Of a stretch of 64,000 bases of DNA, positions 7,150 to 14,705 are shown piece by piece. The stretch comes from JAIBJN01 sp963847985 (GTDB lineage Bacteria > Actinomycetota > Thermoleophilia > Gaiellales > Gaiellaceae). The stretch covers positions 310,001 to 374,000 of the forward strand of contig CAWKBS010000008.1 of assembly GCA_963847985.1 (NCBI GenBank). Direction: 5' to 3'. The translations under genes and the position numbers were made by a program. The first letter of the stretch is position 1. The number at the start of each line of letters is the position of its first letter. The notes beneath the pieces were generated by a model. That model was not told the DNA's origin and did no database searches. It was given only the letters and a program-made list of their open reading frames with translations.

Positions 7150-8089
7150 TCAGCGGATGATCAGCGCCATCAGCGCCTTCTGGGCGTGGAGCCTGTTCTC
7201 GGCCTGGTCCCAGGCGGCGGAGCGCTCGCCGTAGAGCACGTCCTCCGCGATCTCCTCGCCGTAGTGCGCGGGGAGGCAGTGGAGGACGATCGCCCGCTCA
7301 CTCGCCAGGGAGACCATGTCCGCGTCGATTCCGAAGCCGGCCAGGTCGGTCAGCCGCTGCTCGCGCTCCTCGTCCTGGCCCATGCTCGTCCAGACGTCGG
7401 TGTAGAGCACGTCAGCGCCGGAGGCGGCCGCGCGCGGGTCGGAGCTCAGCTCGACTGCCGTGCCGTTCGCCTCGGCTGCCGAGCGGGCCCAGCCCACGAC
7501 CTCCTCGGCGGGCTCGTAGCCGGGCGGCGTGGCGGCGACGAAGTCCATCCCCAGCTTGGCGCAGGCGACCATGAGCGAGTGGCACACGTTGTTGCCGTCG
7601 CCGAGGTACGCGACGCGGACGTCGTCGAAACCGCCCAGCCGCTCGCGGATGGTGAACACGTCGGCGAGCGCCTGGCACGGGTGGAACTCGTCCGTGAGCC
7701 CGTTGATGACCGGGTATGTCGGCGTGCGCGGCGAGCTCGTCCACGTCCGCCTGGGCGAACGTGCGGATCATGATCCCGTCGAGGTAGCGCGAGAGGACGA
7801 CGGCCGTGTCCTTGATCGTCTCCCCGCGTCCGAGCTGCAGGTCGCCGGCCGCCAGGTAGAGCCCGGCGCCGCCGAGTTGCGCGACGCCGACCTCGAAGCT
7901 GACGCGCGTCCGCGTGGACGGCTTCTGGAAGATCATCCCCAGGCTGCGCCCCTCGAGGAGCCGATGCGGGATGCGCTCGCGCTGGCGCGCCTTCAGGCGC
8001 TCCGCGTGCTCGAGGACGAGCACGAGCTCTTCGGGCGCCCAGTCGTTGACGCGCAGGAAGTCGCGGCCCTTGAGGTGCGCGGGGATCAC
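7150..8089 (-). pseudogene. argF: Ornithine carbamoyltransferase with a single-base frameshift
   Basis: The two parts together make a normal-length (about 312-residue) carbamoyltransferase. The N-terminal part has the carbamoyl-phosphate loop STRTR and runs to about residue 127 (LAAHADIP). The C-terminal part resumes with FTIRERLGGF and holds the ornithine-binding motif HCLPAHYGEE. Between them one extra base in the GGG run at 7712-7714 (CCC on the coding strand) shifts the frame; removing it restores ...DIPVINGLTDEFHPCQALADVF..., including the essential HPCQ motif. GTG start overlapping the carbamate kinase stop by 4 bases. Pairing with carbamate kinase suggests a catabolic (ArcB-like) direction, but sequence alone does not separate ArgF from ArcB. 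It may be intact in the organism if the base is a sequencing error. Confidence 0.88.
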
Positions 8090-8997
8090 GGGGCAATCCT
8101 AGTAACGCGGGTCCCGGCCTCGCCGCTCCCGACCGCCTCCGCGCTCGTGATCAGCGCCTCGCCGCCGGTCTGGGTCACGAAGGCGAAAGCGGCCTCGACC
8201 TTGGGGCGCATGCTTCCGGCGGGAAGCTCCTCGACGAGGGCGGCGTCGCGCTCCGGGTCGAGCTCGGCGATCGGCTCGCCCTGCGCTCCGTCCGCGCCGA
8301 ACTCCCGGTAGACACCGGGCACCTGCGTGAGGATCACGAGCCGCTCCGCGCCGAGAGCCGTGGCCAGGAGCGCGGAGGCGTGGTCCTTGTCGATCACGGC
8401 GTCGATGCCGTCGAAAGCATCGTCGCGGCGCACGACCGGGATGCCCCCGCCGCCGGCGGCGACGACGAGCTGCCCGGCTTCCAGCAGCCTCCGCACGGCG
8501 TCGAGCTCGACCACCTCCAGCGGCTTCGGGGAGGGAACGACGCGGCGCCAGCCGCGGCCCGGCTCCTCGCGGAGCGTCCAGCCGCGCTCGCGCTCGAGCT
8601 CCCGGGCGCGGAAGCTGTCGTAGTGCGGGCCGATCGGCTTCGTCGGGCTCCCGAAAGCCGGGTCGGCGGGGTCGACGACGACATGGGTGACCACCACGGC
8701 CACGGGCTTCCCCGCCACGGGGAGGAGCTCCGCAGCCGCGAGCGTCCCGATCTCGGCCTGCGTCTGCGCGACCGCGACCCAGAGCGGGAGCGGCGGCGCC
8801 TCGGCCGCGGCCAGCTCCTGCCGCAGGAGCTCGTTCCCGACCTGGGGCCCGTTCCCGTGCGTGACGACGACCTCGCCCTCGAGCAGCGGCGCCACCGCCG
8901 CGAACGTCCGCGCGAGGTTGGCCCGGTGCTCGGCCGCGGTCCCGCGCTCCCCGGGCCCGAGGAGCGCATTCCCGCCCAGGGCGAGAACGGTCAGCAT
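8086..8997 (-). CDS. arcC: Carbamate kinase
   Basis: A 303-residue amino-acid-kinase-fold protein with the carbamate-kinase signatures: LALGGNALL at the N-terminus, THGNGPQVGNELLRQ, VVAAGGGGIPVV, IDKDHASALLA and the C-terminal GSMRPKVEAA. It reversibly turns carbamoyl phosphate and ADP into ATP, CO2 and ammonia, the last ATP-yielding step of arginine deiminase or carbamoyl-compound breakdown. ATG start 18 bases after the upstream GTPase stop; its own stop overlaps the carbamoyltransferase start. No arginine deiminase gene is nearby, so the source of citrulline or other carbamoyl donor is unclear. Confidence 0.95.
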   Translation of the reverse strand: MLTVLALGGNALLGPGERGTAAEHRANLARTFAAVAPLLEGEVVVTHGNGPQVGNELLRQELAAAEAPPLPLWVAVAQTQAEIGTLAAAELLPVAGKPVAVVVTHVVVDPADPAFGSPTKPIGPHYDSFRARELERERGWTLREEPGRGWRRVVPSPKPLEVVELDAVRRLLEAGQLVVAAGGGGIPVVRRDDAFDGIDAVIDKDHASALLATALGAERLVILTQVPGVYREFGADGAQGEPIAELDPERDAALVEELPAGSMRPKVEAAFAFVTQTGGEALITSAEAVGSGEAGTRVTRIAP

Positions 8998-9015
8998 GCG
9001 CCGCGTGTCTCCCTG

Positions 9016-10356
9016 CTAGGTGAGCGCCGCCGCCGACTCGATGATGCCGTGGCCTTCCAGGAGGGAGGCCAACGTCGGCTCGCCCAGCTCCTGCAGCCTG
9101 TACGTGACCCGGAGCGCCGGCTTGTCGATGTCGATCACGCGCCGCAGGTCGATCGGCGTTCCGATCAGGACGAGCTCTGCGTCGGAGCGCTCGATCGTCT
9201 GCCGGAGCTCCTCCATCTGCGGGCGGCCGTAGCCCATGGCCGGGAGCAGCTCGGCGACGTGCGGGTAGGCCGCGAACGTCTTCTCGATCGAGCCGACCGC
9301 GAACGGCCGCGGGTCGACGAGCGCGGCGGCGCCGTGCTGCTTGGCCGCCAGCACGGCCGCGCCGTAGGTCATCTCCCCGTGCGTGAGCGTCGGCCCGTCC
9401 TCAACCGCGAGCACGCGCTTGCCCCGGATCTCCTCGACGCGCCCGTCCTCGACGTGGAACGGGGACGCGGCGAGCACGACCTCGGAGCGCGGGTTCGCGC
9501 GGTGGATCGAGTCGAGCACGGCCTCCACGCCCTCCGGCGGAGCCGTGTCCGTTTTGTTCACGACGCAGACGTCGGCCATGCGCAGGTTCGTCTCGCCCGG
9601 GTGGTAGCGCAGCTCGTGGCCGGGCCGGTGCGGGTCGCAGACGACGATGTGCAGGTCGGGCTTGATGAACGGCGTGTCGTTGTTGCCGCCGTCCCAGACG
9701 ATCACGTCCGCCTCCGCCTCGGCGCGGGAGAGGATGGCGGCGTAGTCGATGCCCGCGAAGACCAGGTTCCCCTCGGCGAGGTGCGGCTCGTACTCCTCCC
9801 GCTCCTCGATCGTGCACTCGGCCGCGTCGAGGTCCTCGTACCGCTCGAACCGCTGCACGGCCTGCTGCGTCAGGTCGCCGTACGGCATCGGGTGCCGCAG
9901 GACGGCGACGCGCTTTCCTGCTTCGCGCAGCAAATGCGCGACGTAGCGGGTCGTCTGGCTCTTGCCGGAGCCGGTGCGGACCGCGCAGATGGCCACGACC
10001 GGCTTCGAGGACGGGATCATGGTCGCGCGCGGGCCGAGGAGGCCGTAGTCCGCCCCCGCGGCCAGGGCCAGCGAGCCGACGTGCATCACGTGCTCGTGCG
10101 TGACGTCGGAGTATGCGAAGACGACCTCGTCCACGTTCTCCCGGCGCACCAGCTCGGCCAGCTCCTCCTCCGGCAGGATCCGGATGCCGTCCGGATAGCG
10201 CGAGCCCGCCAGCTCCGGCGGGTAGATGCGGCCCTCGATGTCGGGAATCTGCGTCGCCGTGAAGGCGACCACCTCGACGTCGTCCCGTCCGCGATAGACG
10301 ACGTTGAAGTTGTGGAAGTCGCGGCCGGCCGCACCGGCGATGACGACTCTCCTCAC
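9016..10356 (-). CDS. Cyclic 2,3-diphosphoglycerate synthetase-like P-loop protein
   Basis: A 446-residue protein resembling the predicted GTPase/cyclic 2,3-diphosphoglycerate synthetase family (COG2403). Visible parts are an N-terminal nucleotide-fold start RRVVIAGAAGRDFHNFN, a P-loop AVRTGSGKSQTTRYVA near residue 135, VIVWDGGNND, and VVNKTDTAPPEGV, which resembles an NKxD-type base-specificity motif. The start is GTG at 10354-10356, preceded by GAGGAGGT, and overlaps the peptidase stop by 4 bases. In methanogens the founding enzyme makes a thermoprotectant. In bacteria the role is unproven, and its place directly before carbamate kinase and a carbamoyltransferase suggests a link to carbamoyl-phosphate metabolism (inference). 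Confidence 0.85.
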   Translation of the reverse strand: MRRVVIAGAAGRDFHNFNVVYRGRDDVEVVAFTATQIPDIEGRIYPPELAGSRYPDGIRILPEEELAELVRRENVDEVVFAYSDVTHEHVMHVGSLALAAGADYGLLGPRATMIPSSKPVVAICAVRTGSGKSQTTRYVAHLLREAGKRVAVLRHPMPYGDLTQQAVQRFERYEDLDAAECTIEEREEYEPHLAEGNLVFAGIDYAAILSRAEAEADVIVWDGGNNDTPFIKPDLHIVVCDPHRPGHELRYHPGETNLRMADVCVVNKTDTAPPEGVEAVLDSIHRANPRSEVVLAASPFHVEDGRVEEIRGKRVLAVEDGPTLTHGEMTYGAAVLAAKQHGAAALVDPRPFAVGSIEKTFAAYPHVAELLPAMGYGRPQMEELRQTIERSDAELVLIGTPIDLRRVIDIDKPALRVTYRLQELGEPTLASLLEGHGIIESAAALT

Positions 10357-11843
10357 GTGCGTACCTCCTCCTCGATTTTCTCGCCCACCGCTGCCAGCTC
10401 GAGCTTCGCTCCCGTCACCTGGTCGAGCAGCTCGGCCGCAGTGAGCCGCTGACCTTCGGCCCAGACCTCCCGCAGGAGCGAGCCGGCCTCCGGGCGCGTG
10501 AACCAGGAGCGTCCGAGCTCCTGGCGGAGGTGCGACTCGAACTGGGTGTGGAACGCCCATGCTCGCAGATAGCAGGTGCAGTAGAAGCCCTCGTCGACGT
10601 CGGCGAGGTAGTCGGTCGGCGACGGCTCCACCTTCGTCGCGTCGCGCAGCAGCTCCACGTAGCGCCCGCGCATGGACCCGAGCTCGACGTCGCCGTGCAG
10701 CTCCAGCTCGTACAGGAGCTTTCCGGCGTAGCGGCGGACGACGTAGAGCAGGCTGACCGCCGACTCCTCCGCGAAGTCCTCCGGCCGAGCGAAGTCGAGC
10801 CGCTTGGAGAGCCAGGCCGGATCGTCGACGAGGTGCTCGAAGAGCATCGCCCAGCCCTCGGTGACGGAGTTGTCGCCCAGCCGCTTGAACTCGACCGGGA
10901 GGTCGGGGGAGACGTGCGCGAAGTGCTCGGCGTGGCCGGCCTCGTGGAAGAACGCATGCCAGTCGTCGGGCCCGCCCATCGGCTTGATGACGAGCATCAC
11001 TCGTTCGGGCACCTCGATCGGCGCGCAGAAGGCGCGCGGGCTCTTCTGCGGCCGCGCCTCCAGGTCGAGGTGGACGTTCTGCTGCGCGCTCAGGTCGATC
11101 CCGAGCCCGTCGAGGGTCCACTCGAGCGCCGGCACCATCCGGTCGGCCGGGAAGCCCTCGTCCCACTCGCTTCCGCGGAACGCGCGCAGGACGTCGTGGC
11201 GCCGCGCCTCCTCGAGCGGCACGCCGACGCGGCGGCGCAGGAAGCGGTCGAAGGCGGCGACGTGCAGCGCCTCGGTCTCGTCGAGGAACGCGCGCGCCTG
11301 CGCCGCCAGCTCCTCGAGCGGGAAGCCGAAGCGCTCGTAGAGCTCGCGGTACGTCGGGGCTCCCAGCGAGCGCGTTCCCTCGCGCCGCTTCTCGGCGTGC
11401 GCCGTCCAGCTCGGCATGAGGTGCTCCTCCGCCAGTTCGACGCGCGCCGCCTCGAGGCGGTCGCGCCGTGCGCGGTCTGCTTCGTTGGCGATGGTCGGGC
11501 GCAGCATCCGGTACGGAATCGTCTCCCCGTCCACGCTCGCCTCCAGCGAGGCCTCCAGTTCGGCGACCGCTTCGGCCTCCGCACGCGTGAGGTTCCCCAG
11601 GTAGCCCTCGCAGGCGAAGTGCCAGAGCTCGACCTCGCCCGCGCCGCCCTGCGCCGCGTGCTCGGCGAGGCTCCGGGCGGCCTCGAGCGTCGTCAGATCC
11701 GAGAAGCGCTCGTAGATCGGCACGAGCTCGAAGCTCTCCTTCAGGCCCGCGTAGTGCAGGTAGTACTCCTCGTCCAGCGCCGCGATGAAGCGATCCGCCT
11801 CGTCGCGGTAGGCGTCGAGGCTGCTCGCGGAGGCCGTCGCCAT
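10353..11843 (-). CDS. M3-like zinc metallopeptidase
   Basis: A 496-residue, mainly alpha-helical protein with the gluzincin site FFHEAGHAEHF (HExxH; residues about 310-320) and a downstream conserved Glu in NSVTEGWAMLFEH. This fits the thimet oligopeptidase/PepF (M3) superfamily, shorter than classic M3 enzymes (about 600-680). No signal peptide is seen, so it is probably a cytosolic oligopeptidase. The start is placed at the ATG giving MATASASSLDAYRDEADRF; further in-frame sequence upstream would run across the divergent yjbQ promoter. It opens the minus-strand operon and its TGA overlaps the GTG of the next gene. Peptide turnover feeding arginine or carbamoyl catabolism is a possible theme. 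Confidence 0.85.
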   Translation of the reverse strand: MATASASSLDAYRDEADRFIAALDEEYYLHYAGLKESFELVPIYERFSDLTTLEAARSLAEHAAQGGAGEVELWHFACEGYLGNLTRAEAEAVAELEASLEASVDGETIPYRMLRPTIANEADRARRDRLEAARVELAEEHLMPSWTAHAEKRREGTRSLGAPTYRELYERFGFPLEELAAQARAFLDETEALHVAAFDRFLRRRVGVPLEEARRHDVLRAFRGSEWDEGFPADRMVPALEWTLDGLGIDLSAQQNVHLDLEARPQKSPRAFCAPIEVPERVMLVIKPMGGPDDWHAFFHEAGHAEHFAHVSPDLPVEFKRLGDNSVTEGWAMLFEHLVDDPAWLSKRLDFARPEDFAEESAVSLLYVVRRYAGKLLYELELHGDVELGSMRGRYVELLRDATKVEPSPTDYLADVDEGFYCTCYLRAWAFHTQFESHLRQELGRSWFTRPEAGSLLREVWAEGQRLTAAELLDQVTGAKLELAAVGEKIEEEVRT

Positions 11844-11851
11844 GGGTCGCG

Positions 11852-11857
11852 TAGGAT
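11852..11857 (+). promoter_or_regulatory. -10 box of yjbQ
   Basis: TAGGAT lies 8 bases before the GTG at 11866. The divergent peptidase gene starts only 9 bases to the left (ATG 11841-11843 on the minus strand), so both promoters share a very compact region. Confidence 0.5.
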
Positions 11858-11865
11858 ACCCGCCC

Positions 11866-12264
11866 GTGCAGGAGATCCAGGTCACGACGGAGCGCAAGAC
11901 GCAGCTCCTCGACATCACCGCTCAGGTGCGCGAGGCGCTCGGCTCCGACGCCGGTGGGAGCGCCGTTCTCGTCTTCGTCCCGCACACGACGGCCGGCGTG
12001 ATCATCAACGAGAAGATCGACCCGGACCTCCTCGACGACTTCGAGATGGCCCTTTCCACGATCGTCGACGACAGCTGGTCGTGGAAGCACGTCGACGCCG
12101 ACGGGCCCAACGCGCCCGCGCACGTGCGGGCGTCAGCGCTCGGGCCGCAGGTGCTCGTTCCGCTCCGCGACGGAGAGCTCGCGCTCGGGACGTACCAAGG
12201 AGTGTTCTTCTGCGAGTTCGACGGGCCGCGCTCGCGGAAGGTCTACGTCTCGACCCTGATCTAG
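11866..12264 (+). CDS. yjbQ: YjbQ family protein (UPF0047)
   Basis: A 132-residue protein matching the YjbQ/UPF0047 family: ITAQVREAL near the N-terminus, VFVPHTTAGVIINE with the conserved His, NAPAHVRASALG and TYQGVFFCEFDGPR. Family members form a trimeric beta-barrel and have weak thiamine-phosphate synthase activity in E. coli; the physiological role is unclear. GTG 11866 is chosen because it follows TAGGAT and gives the usual short N-terminus; an ATG at 11842 would overlap the divergent gene's start. Its TAG overlaps the stop of the convergent small gene in a shared CTAG (12261-12264). Confidence 0.9.
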   Translation: MQEIQVTTERKTQLLDITAQVREALGSDAGGSAVLVFVPHTTAGVIINEKIDPDLLDDFEMALSTIVDDSWSWKHVDADGPNAPAHVRASALGPQVLVPLRDGELALGTYQGVFFCEFDGPRSRKVYVSTLI

Positions 12265-12440
12265 CTGGCCCTGTTGCCGCGGCTGTATGCGTCGAGCGGC
12301 GCCCGCTCCTCCGCCATCCGCGCCTGGGCGCGCAGGAGCTCCTGCTCCGCCTGGCGGCGGATGGTCTCCTGCTCGGCCAGCTCCCGGTCCGTGAGCGGCT
12401 CCCGGTTGCGCCTCAACTTCGCCATCAGCTTCTGGAACAT
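12261..12440 (-). CDS. Small charged helical protein of unknown function (59 aa)
   Basis: A 59-codon frame reads MFQKLMAKLRRNREPLTDRE and continues with a Glu/Arg/Gln/Ala-rich stretch (LAEQETIRRQAEQELLRAQ) likely to form one long amphipathic helix, ending in AYSRGNRAS. The heptad-like pattern suggests a short coiled coil. ATG start. Its TAG shares the palindromic CTAG with the yjbQ stop, the kind of tight convergent junction seen elsewhere here, which supports a real gene. It lies 37 bases from the divergent rRNA methyltransferase gene. I do not recognise the family. Confidence 0.65.
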   Translation of the reverse strand: MFQKLMAKLRRNREPLTDRELAEQETIRRQAEQELLRAQARMAEERAPLDAYSRGNRAS

Positions 12441-12465
12441 GGGTCGAATGATACGCCCCTGAGGC

Positions 12466-12471
12466 TAGGCT
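12466..12471 (+). promoter_or_regulatory. -10 box of the rRNA methyltransferase gene
   Basis: TAGGCT ends 6 bases before the GTG at 12478, again a leaderless spacing. No Shine-Dalgarno sequence fits between the two. Confidence 0.55.
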
Positions 12472-12477
12472 CCCCCT

Positions 12478-13860
12478 GTGGCCGCCCCCGTAAAGAAGGA
12501 GCAGGAGCTCGAGCTCCGCGTCGACTCGCTCGCCTACGGCGGCCGCGGCGTCGCGCGTCTGAACGGCTTCGTGGTGTTCGTCAACCGCGCGCTCCCCGGT
12601 GACCTTGTCCGCGCCCGCATCACCAAGGTGAAGCGGAGCCATGCGGAGGCGGTCGCGCTCGAGGTCGTCGAGGCGGGCGCTCCGCGCGTGGAGGCGCCGT
12701 GCGTCCACTACCCGTCCTGCGGCGGCTGCCGCTTCCAGGATCTCGCCTACGAGGCGCAGCTCGATGCGAAGGCGCAGCAGGTCGGCGACGCGCTCTCTCG
12801 GATCGGCGGCTTCGCCGAGCTCGAGCTCGAGCCGGCCGTCGCAGCCCGCTCCGTCTTCCACTACCGGAACAAGCTGGAGTACTCCTTCACGTCGCTCGAG
12901 GACGGCGAGGTCGGCCTCGGCTTCCACCGGGCCGGGCGCTGGGACGAGGTGCTCGACGTCGAGCGCTGCTGGCTCACGACGGACGTCGGCAACGGCATCC
13001 GCGAGGTGACGAAGACGTGGGCGCGCGCGCGGGGTCTCCCCGCCTACGACCAGGAGAAGCAGGAGGGCTACCTTCGCCACCTCGTCGTGCGCGAGGGGCG
13101 CAACACGGGCCAGGCGCTGGTCGTCCTCGTCACCGCGCCCGGCGACCTGGCCGGCGCGGATGAGCTGGTCGAGGCACTGCAGGCGTTCCCGGAGGTGCGG
13201 TCGATCCACTGGGCCGTGAACGACTCGCCGGCTGAGGTCACGAACCTCCCCACCGACCTGCTCTGGGGCGAAGAGGCGATCGAGGAGGAGCTGCTCGGCT
13301 TGCGCTACCGGGTGCGGCCGAGCGCGTTCCTTCAGACGAACACGGAGATGTGCGAGGTGCTCTACGACCTCGCCCGCGAGTACGCCGCGCTCACTGGAGA
13401 GGAGACCGTCTACGACCTCTACTGCGGCATCGGCACGATCGGGCTGACGCTGGCTCGCGACGCGCTGACGGTCTGGGGAATCGAGTACTCGGAGGAGTCG
13501 ATCGCTTGCGCGGTCGAGAACGCCGAGCTGAACGGGCTCGCGAACGCGGCGTTCTTCGCCGGCGACGTTGCCCGCGACCTCGACGAGCTCCGCGGCCGCG
13601 CGGGCCAGCCCGACGTGGTCGTCGTCGACCCGCCGCGCGCCGGACTCGTGGGCAAGGCGGTGCGCCAGGTCGGGGAGCTGCAGGCGCCCCGCCTCGTCTA
13701 CGTCTCGTGCAACCCGACGACGTTGGCCGGGAACGCGAAGGAGCTCGTCCGCGACCACGGCTACCGGCTCGACCGCGTGCGCCCGGTGGACATGTTCCCC
13801 CACACGCCGCACATCGAGGCGGTCGCCAGCTTCTCGCTGGCGGACGCGCCAGCCAAGTAA
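12478..13860 (+). CDS. 23S rRNA (uracil-5-)-methyltransferase, RlmD/RumA type
   Basis: A 460-residue TrmA/RumA-family enzyme. An N-terminal TRAM domain (residues about 8-62, LRVDSLAYGGRGVARL) is followed by the iron-sulfur cysteines (CVHYPSCGGC and a later Cys in VERCW). The SAM-binding Rossmann fold shows VYDLYCGIGTIGLTLA and VVVVDPPRAGL, and the catalytic nucleophile is in VYVSCNPTTLAGN. It should methylate uracil C5 in 23S rRNA or tRNA; which position cannot be told from sequence. GTG start after TAGGCT. The coding sequence ends CCAAGTAA, and that TAA is part of a 23-base palindrome. Confidence 0.95.
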   Translation: MAAPVKKEQELELRVDSLAYGGRGVARLNGFVVFVNRALPGDLVRARITKVKRSHAEAVALEVVEAGAPRVEAPCVHYPSCGGCRFQDLAYEAQLDAKAQQVGDALSRIGGFAELELEPAVAARSVFHYRNKLEYSFTSLEDGEVGLGFHRAGRWDEVLDVERCWLTTDVGNGIREVTKTWARARGLPAYDQEKQEGYLRHLVVREGRNTGQALVVLVTAPGDLAGADELVEALQAFPEVRSIHWAVNDSPAEVTNLPTDLLWGEEAIEEELLGLRYRVRPSAFLQTNTEMCEVLYDLAREYAALTGEETVYDLYCGIGTIGLTLARDALTVWGIEYSEESIACAVENAELNGLANAAFFAGDVARDLDELRGRAGQPDVVVVDPPRAGLVGKAVRQVGELQAPRLVYVSCNPTTLAGNAKELVRDHGYRLDRVRPVDMFPHTPHIEAVASFSLADAPAK

Positions 13861-13875
13861 CAGTCTGTTACTTGG
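13853..13875. repeat. 23-base palindrome with stop codons on both strands (copy 1)
   Basis: CCAAGTAACAG, a central T, then the exact complement. The TAA of the plus-strand methyltransferase lies in its left arm. A second copy follows 69 bases on, with a third at 18883-18903. Confidence 0.8.
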
Positions 13876-13944
13876 TAGACCCGGTCGGCGTGGACGCGTC
13901 CGAGCCCGAATCTCGCCGCTCCAGGCTCCGCGCGAGCCCGTTGT

Positions 13945-13965
13945 CAAGTAACAGTCTGTTACTTG
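13945..13965. repeat. Palindrome copy 2 with the stop codon of the minus-strand phosphoesterase
   Basis: CAAGTAACAG, T, then its complement, perfect over 21 bases. The right arm read on the minus strand holds the TAA of the phosphoesterase gene. The 69 bases between copies 1 and 2 (13876-13944) hold no recognisable gene. Confidence 0.8.
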
Positions 13966-14705
13966 GACGGAGCTGCCGCCTGCGCCAGCCGCTCGAACTG
14001 CTCCGTCGCCTCCTCGGCGCTGGGAACGGTGAGGACATTCGCAGCCGCGAGCTCGTCTGCCCCCGGAAAGCCGGTCGCGCGGATCGCGGCTGCCGCCGCT
14101 TCGAGGTCGTAGGCTGTCAGGCGCAGCTCGACGTCGGGGCCGAGCAGCGCCCAGTACGCGCCCGGCGCCGCCTCGTAGGGCATGCCGACGCTGCCGGCGT
14201 TGACCAGCCGCCTGCCGGCGACATGCCGGTCGAACTGGACGTGCGTGTGGCCGCAGACGACCACCGACTCCTCGACGCCGGCGAGCGCCGTCTCCACGCG
14301 CTCCTCCCGCGAGATCCGCGTCAGGATCTCCTCATCGCTTCTCGGCGAACCGTGGCAGAAGAGGACCGAACCGAGCCCGTCGACTTCGACAGTCTGCGTG
14401 TCCGGGAGGGCCGCGAGCCACGCGAGGGCGCCGCGCTCGAGCTGCTGCGCCGACCAGCGCGTCCGCTCGACCCAGAGGCCGCTGCCTTCCGGCTCCCCTG
14501 CGATCTCGCGGTCGCCGTTCCCGCGCAGGAAGCGGGCCTGCTCGCCGAGCGCGAGTAGTCGCTCGAGCGTCGCCCGCGGCATCGGCCCGATGGCGACGTC
14601 CCCACCGACCACGACCGCGTCGACGTCCAGGGACTCGACCTCCGCCAGCACAGCCTCGAGCGCGGGCAGGTTTCCGTGGACGTCGTAGAGCGCGGCGACC
14701 CTCAT
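13959..14705 (-). CDS. Calcineurin-like metallophosphoesterase (YfcE/MJ0936-like)
   Basis: A 248-residue cytosolic phosphoesterase with dimetal motifs in order: LYDVHGN (D-x-H-G), VVGGDVAIG (GD), RGNGDREI (GN[HG]D), LFCHGSP and VCGHTHVQFDR (GHTH). This short layout matches the YfcE/DUF2437-like phosphodiesterases acting on small phosphodiesters; the substrate is unknown. The ATG start overlaps the stop of the upstream membrane-protein gene (ATGA). It is the last gene of a minus-strand operon that begins with the glycosyltransferase-PHP fusion. Its stop lies in palindrome copy 2. Confidence 0.9.
   Translation of the reverse strand: MRVAALYDVHGNLPALEAVLAEVESLDVDAVVVGGDVAIGPMPRATLERLLALGEQARFLRGNGDREIAGEPEGSGLWVERTRWSAQQLERGALAWLAALPDTQTVEVDGLGSVLFCHGSPRSDEEILTRISREERVETALAGVEESVVVCGHTHVQFDRHVAGRRLVNAGSVGMPYEAAPGAYWALLGPDVELRLTAYDLEAAAAAIRATGFPGADELAAANVLTVPSAEEATEQFERLAQAAAPSK

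Noticed and set aside
9016..12123. A 1035-codon continuous minus-strand frame that would fuse the cyclic-DPG-synthetase-like protein with an upstream extension
   Set aside because: The upstream 580 codons are an out-of-frame reading of the M3 peptidase. A GTG with strong Shine-Dalgarno at 10356 gives the family-like start.
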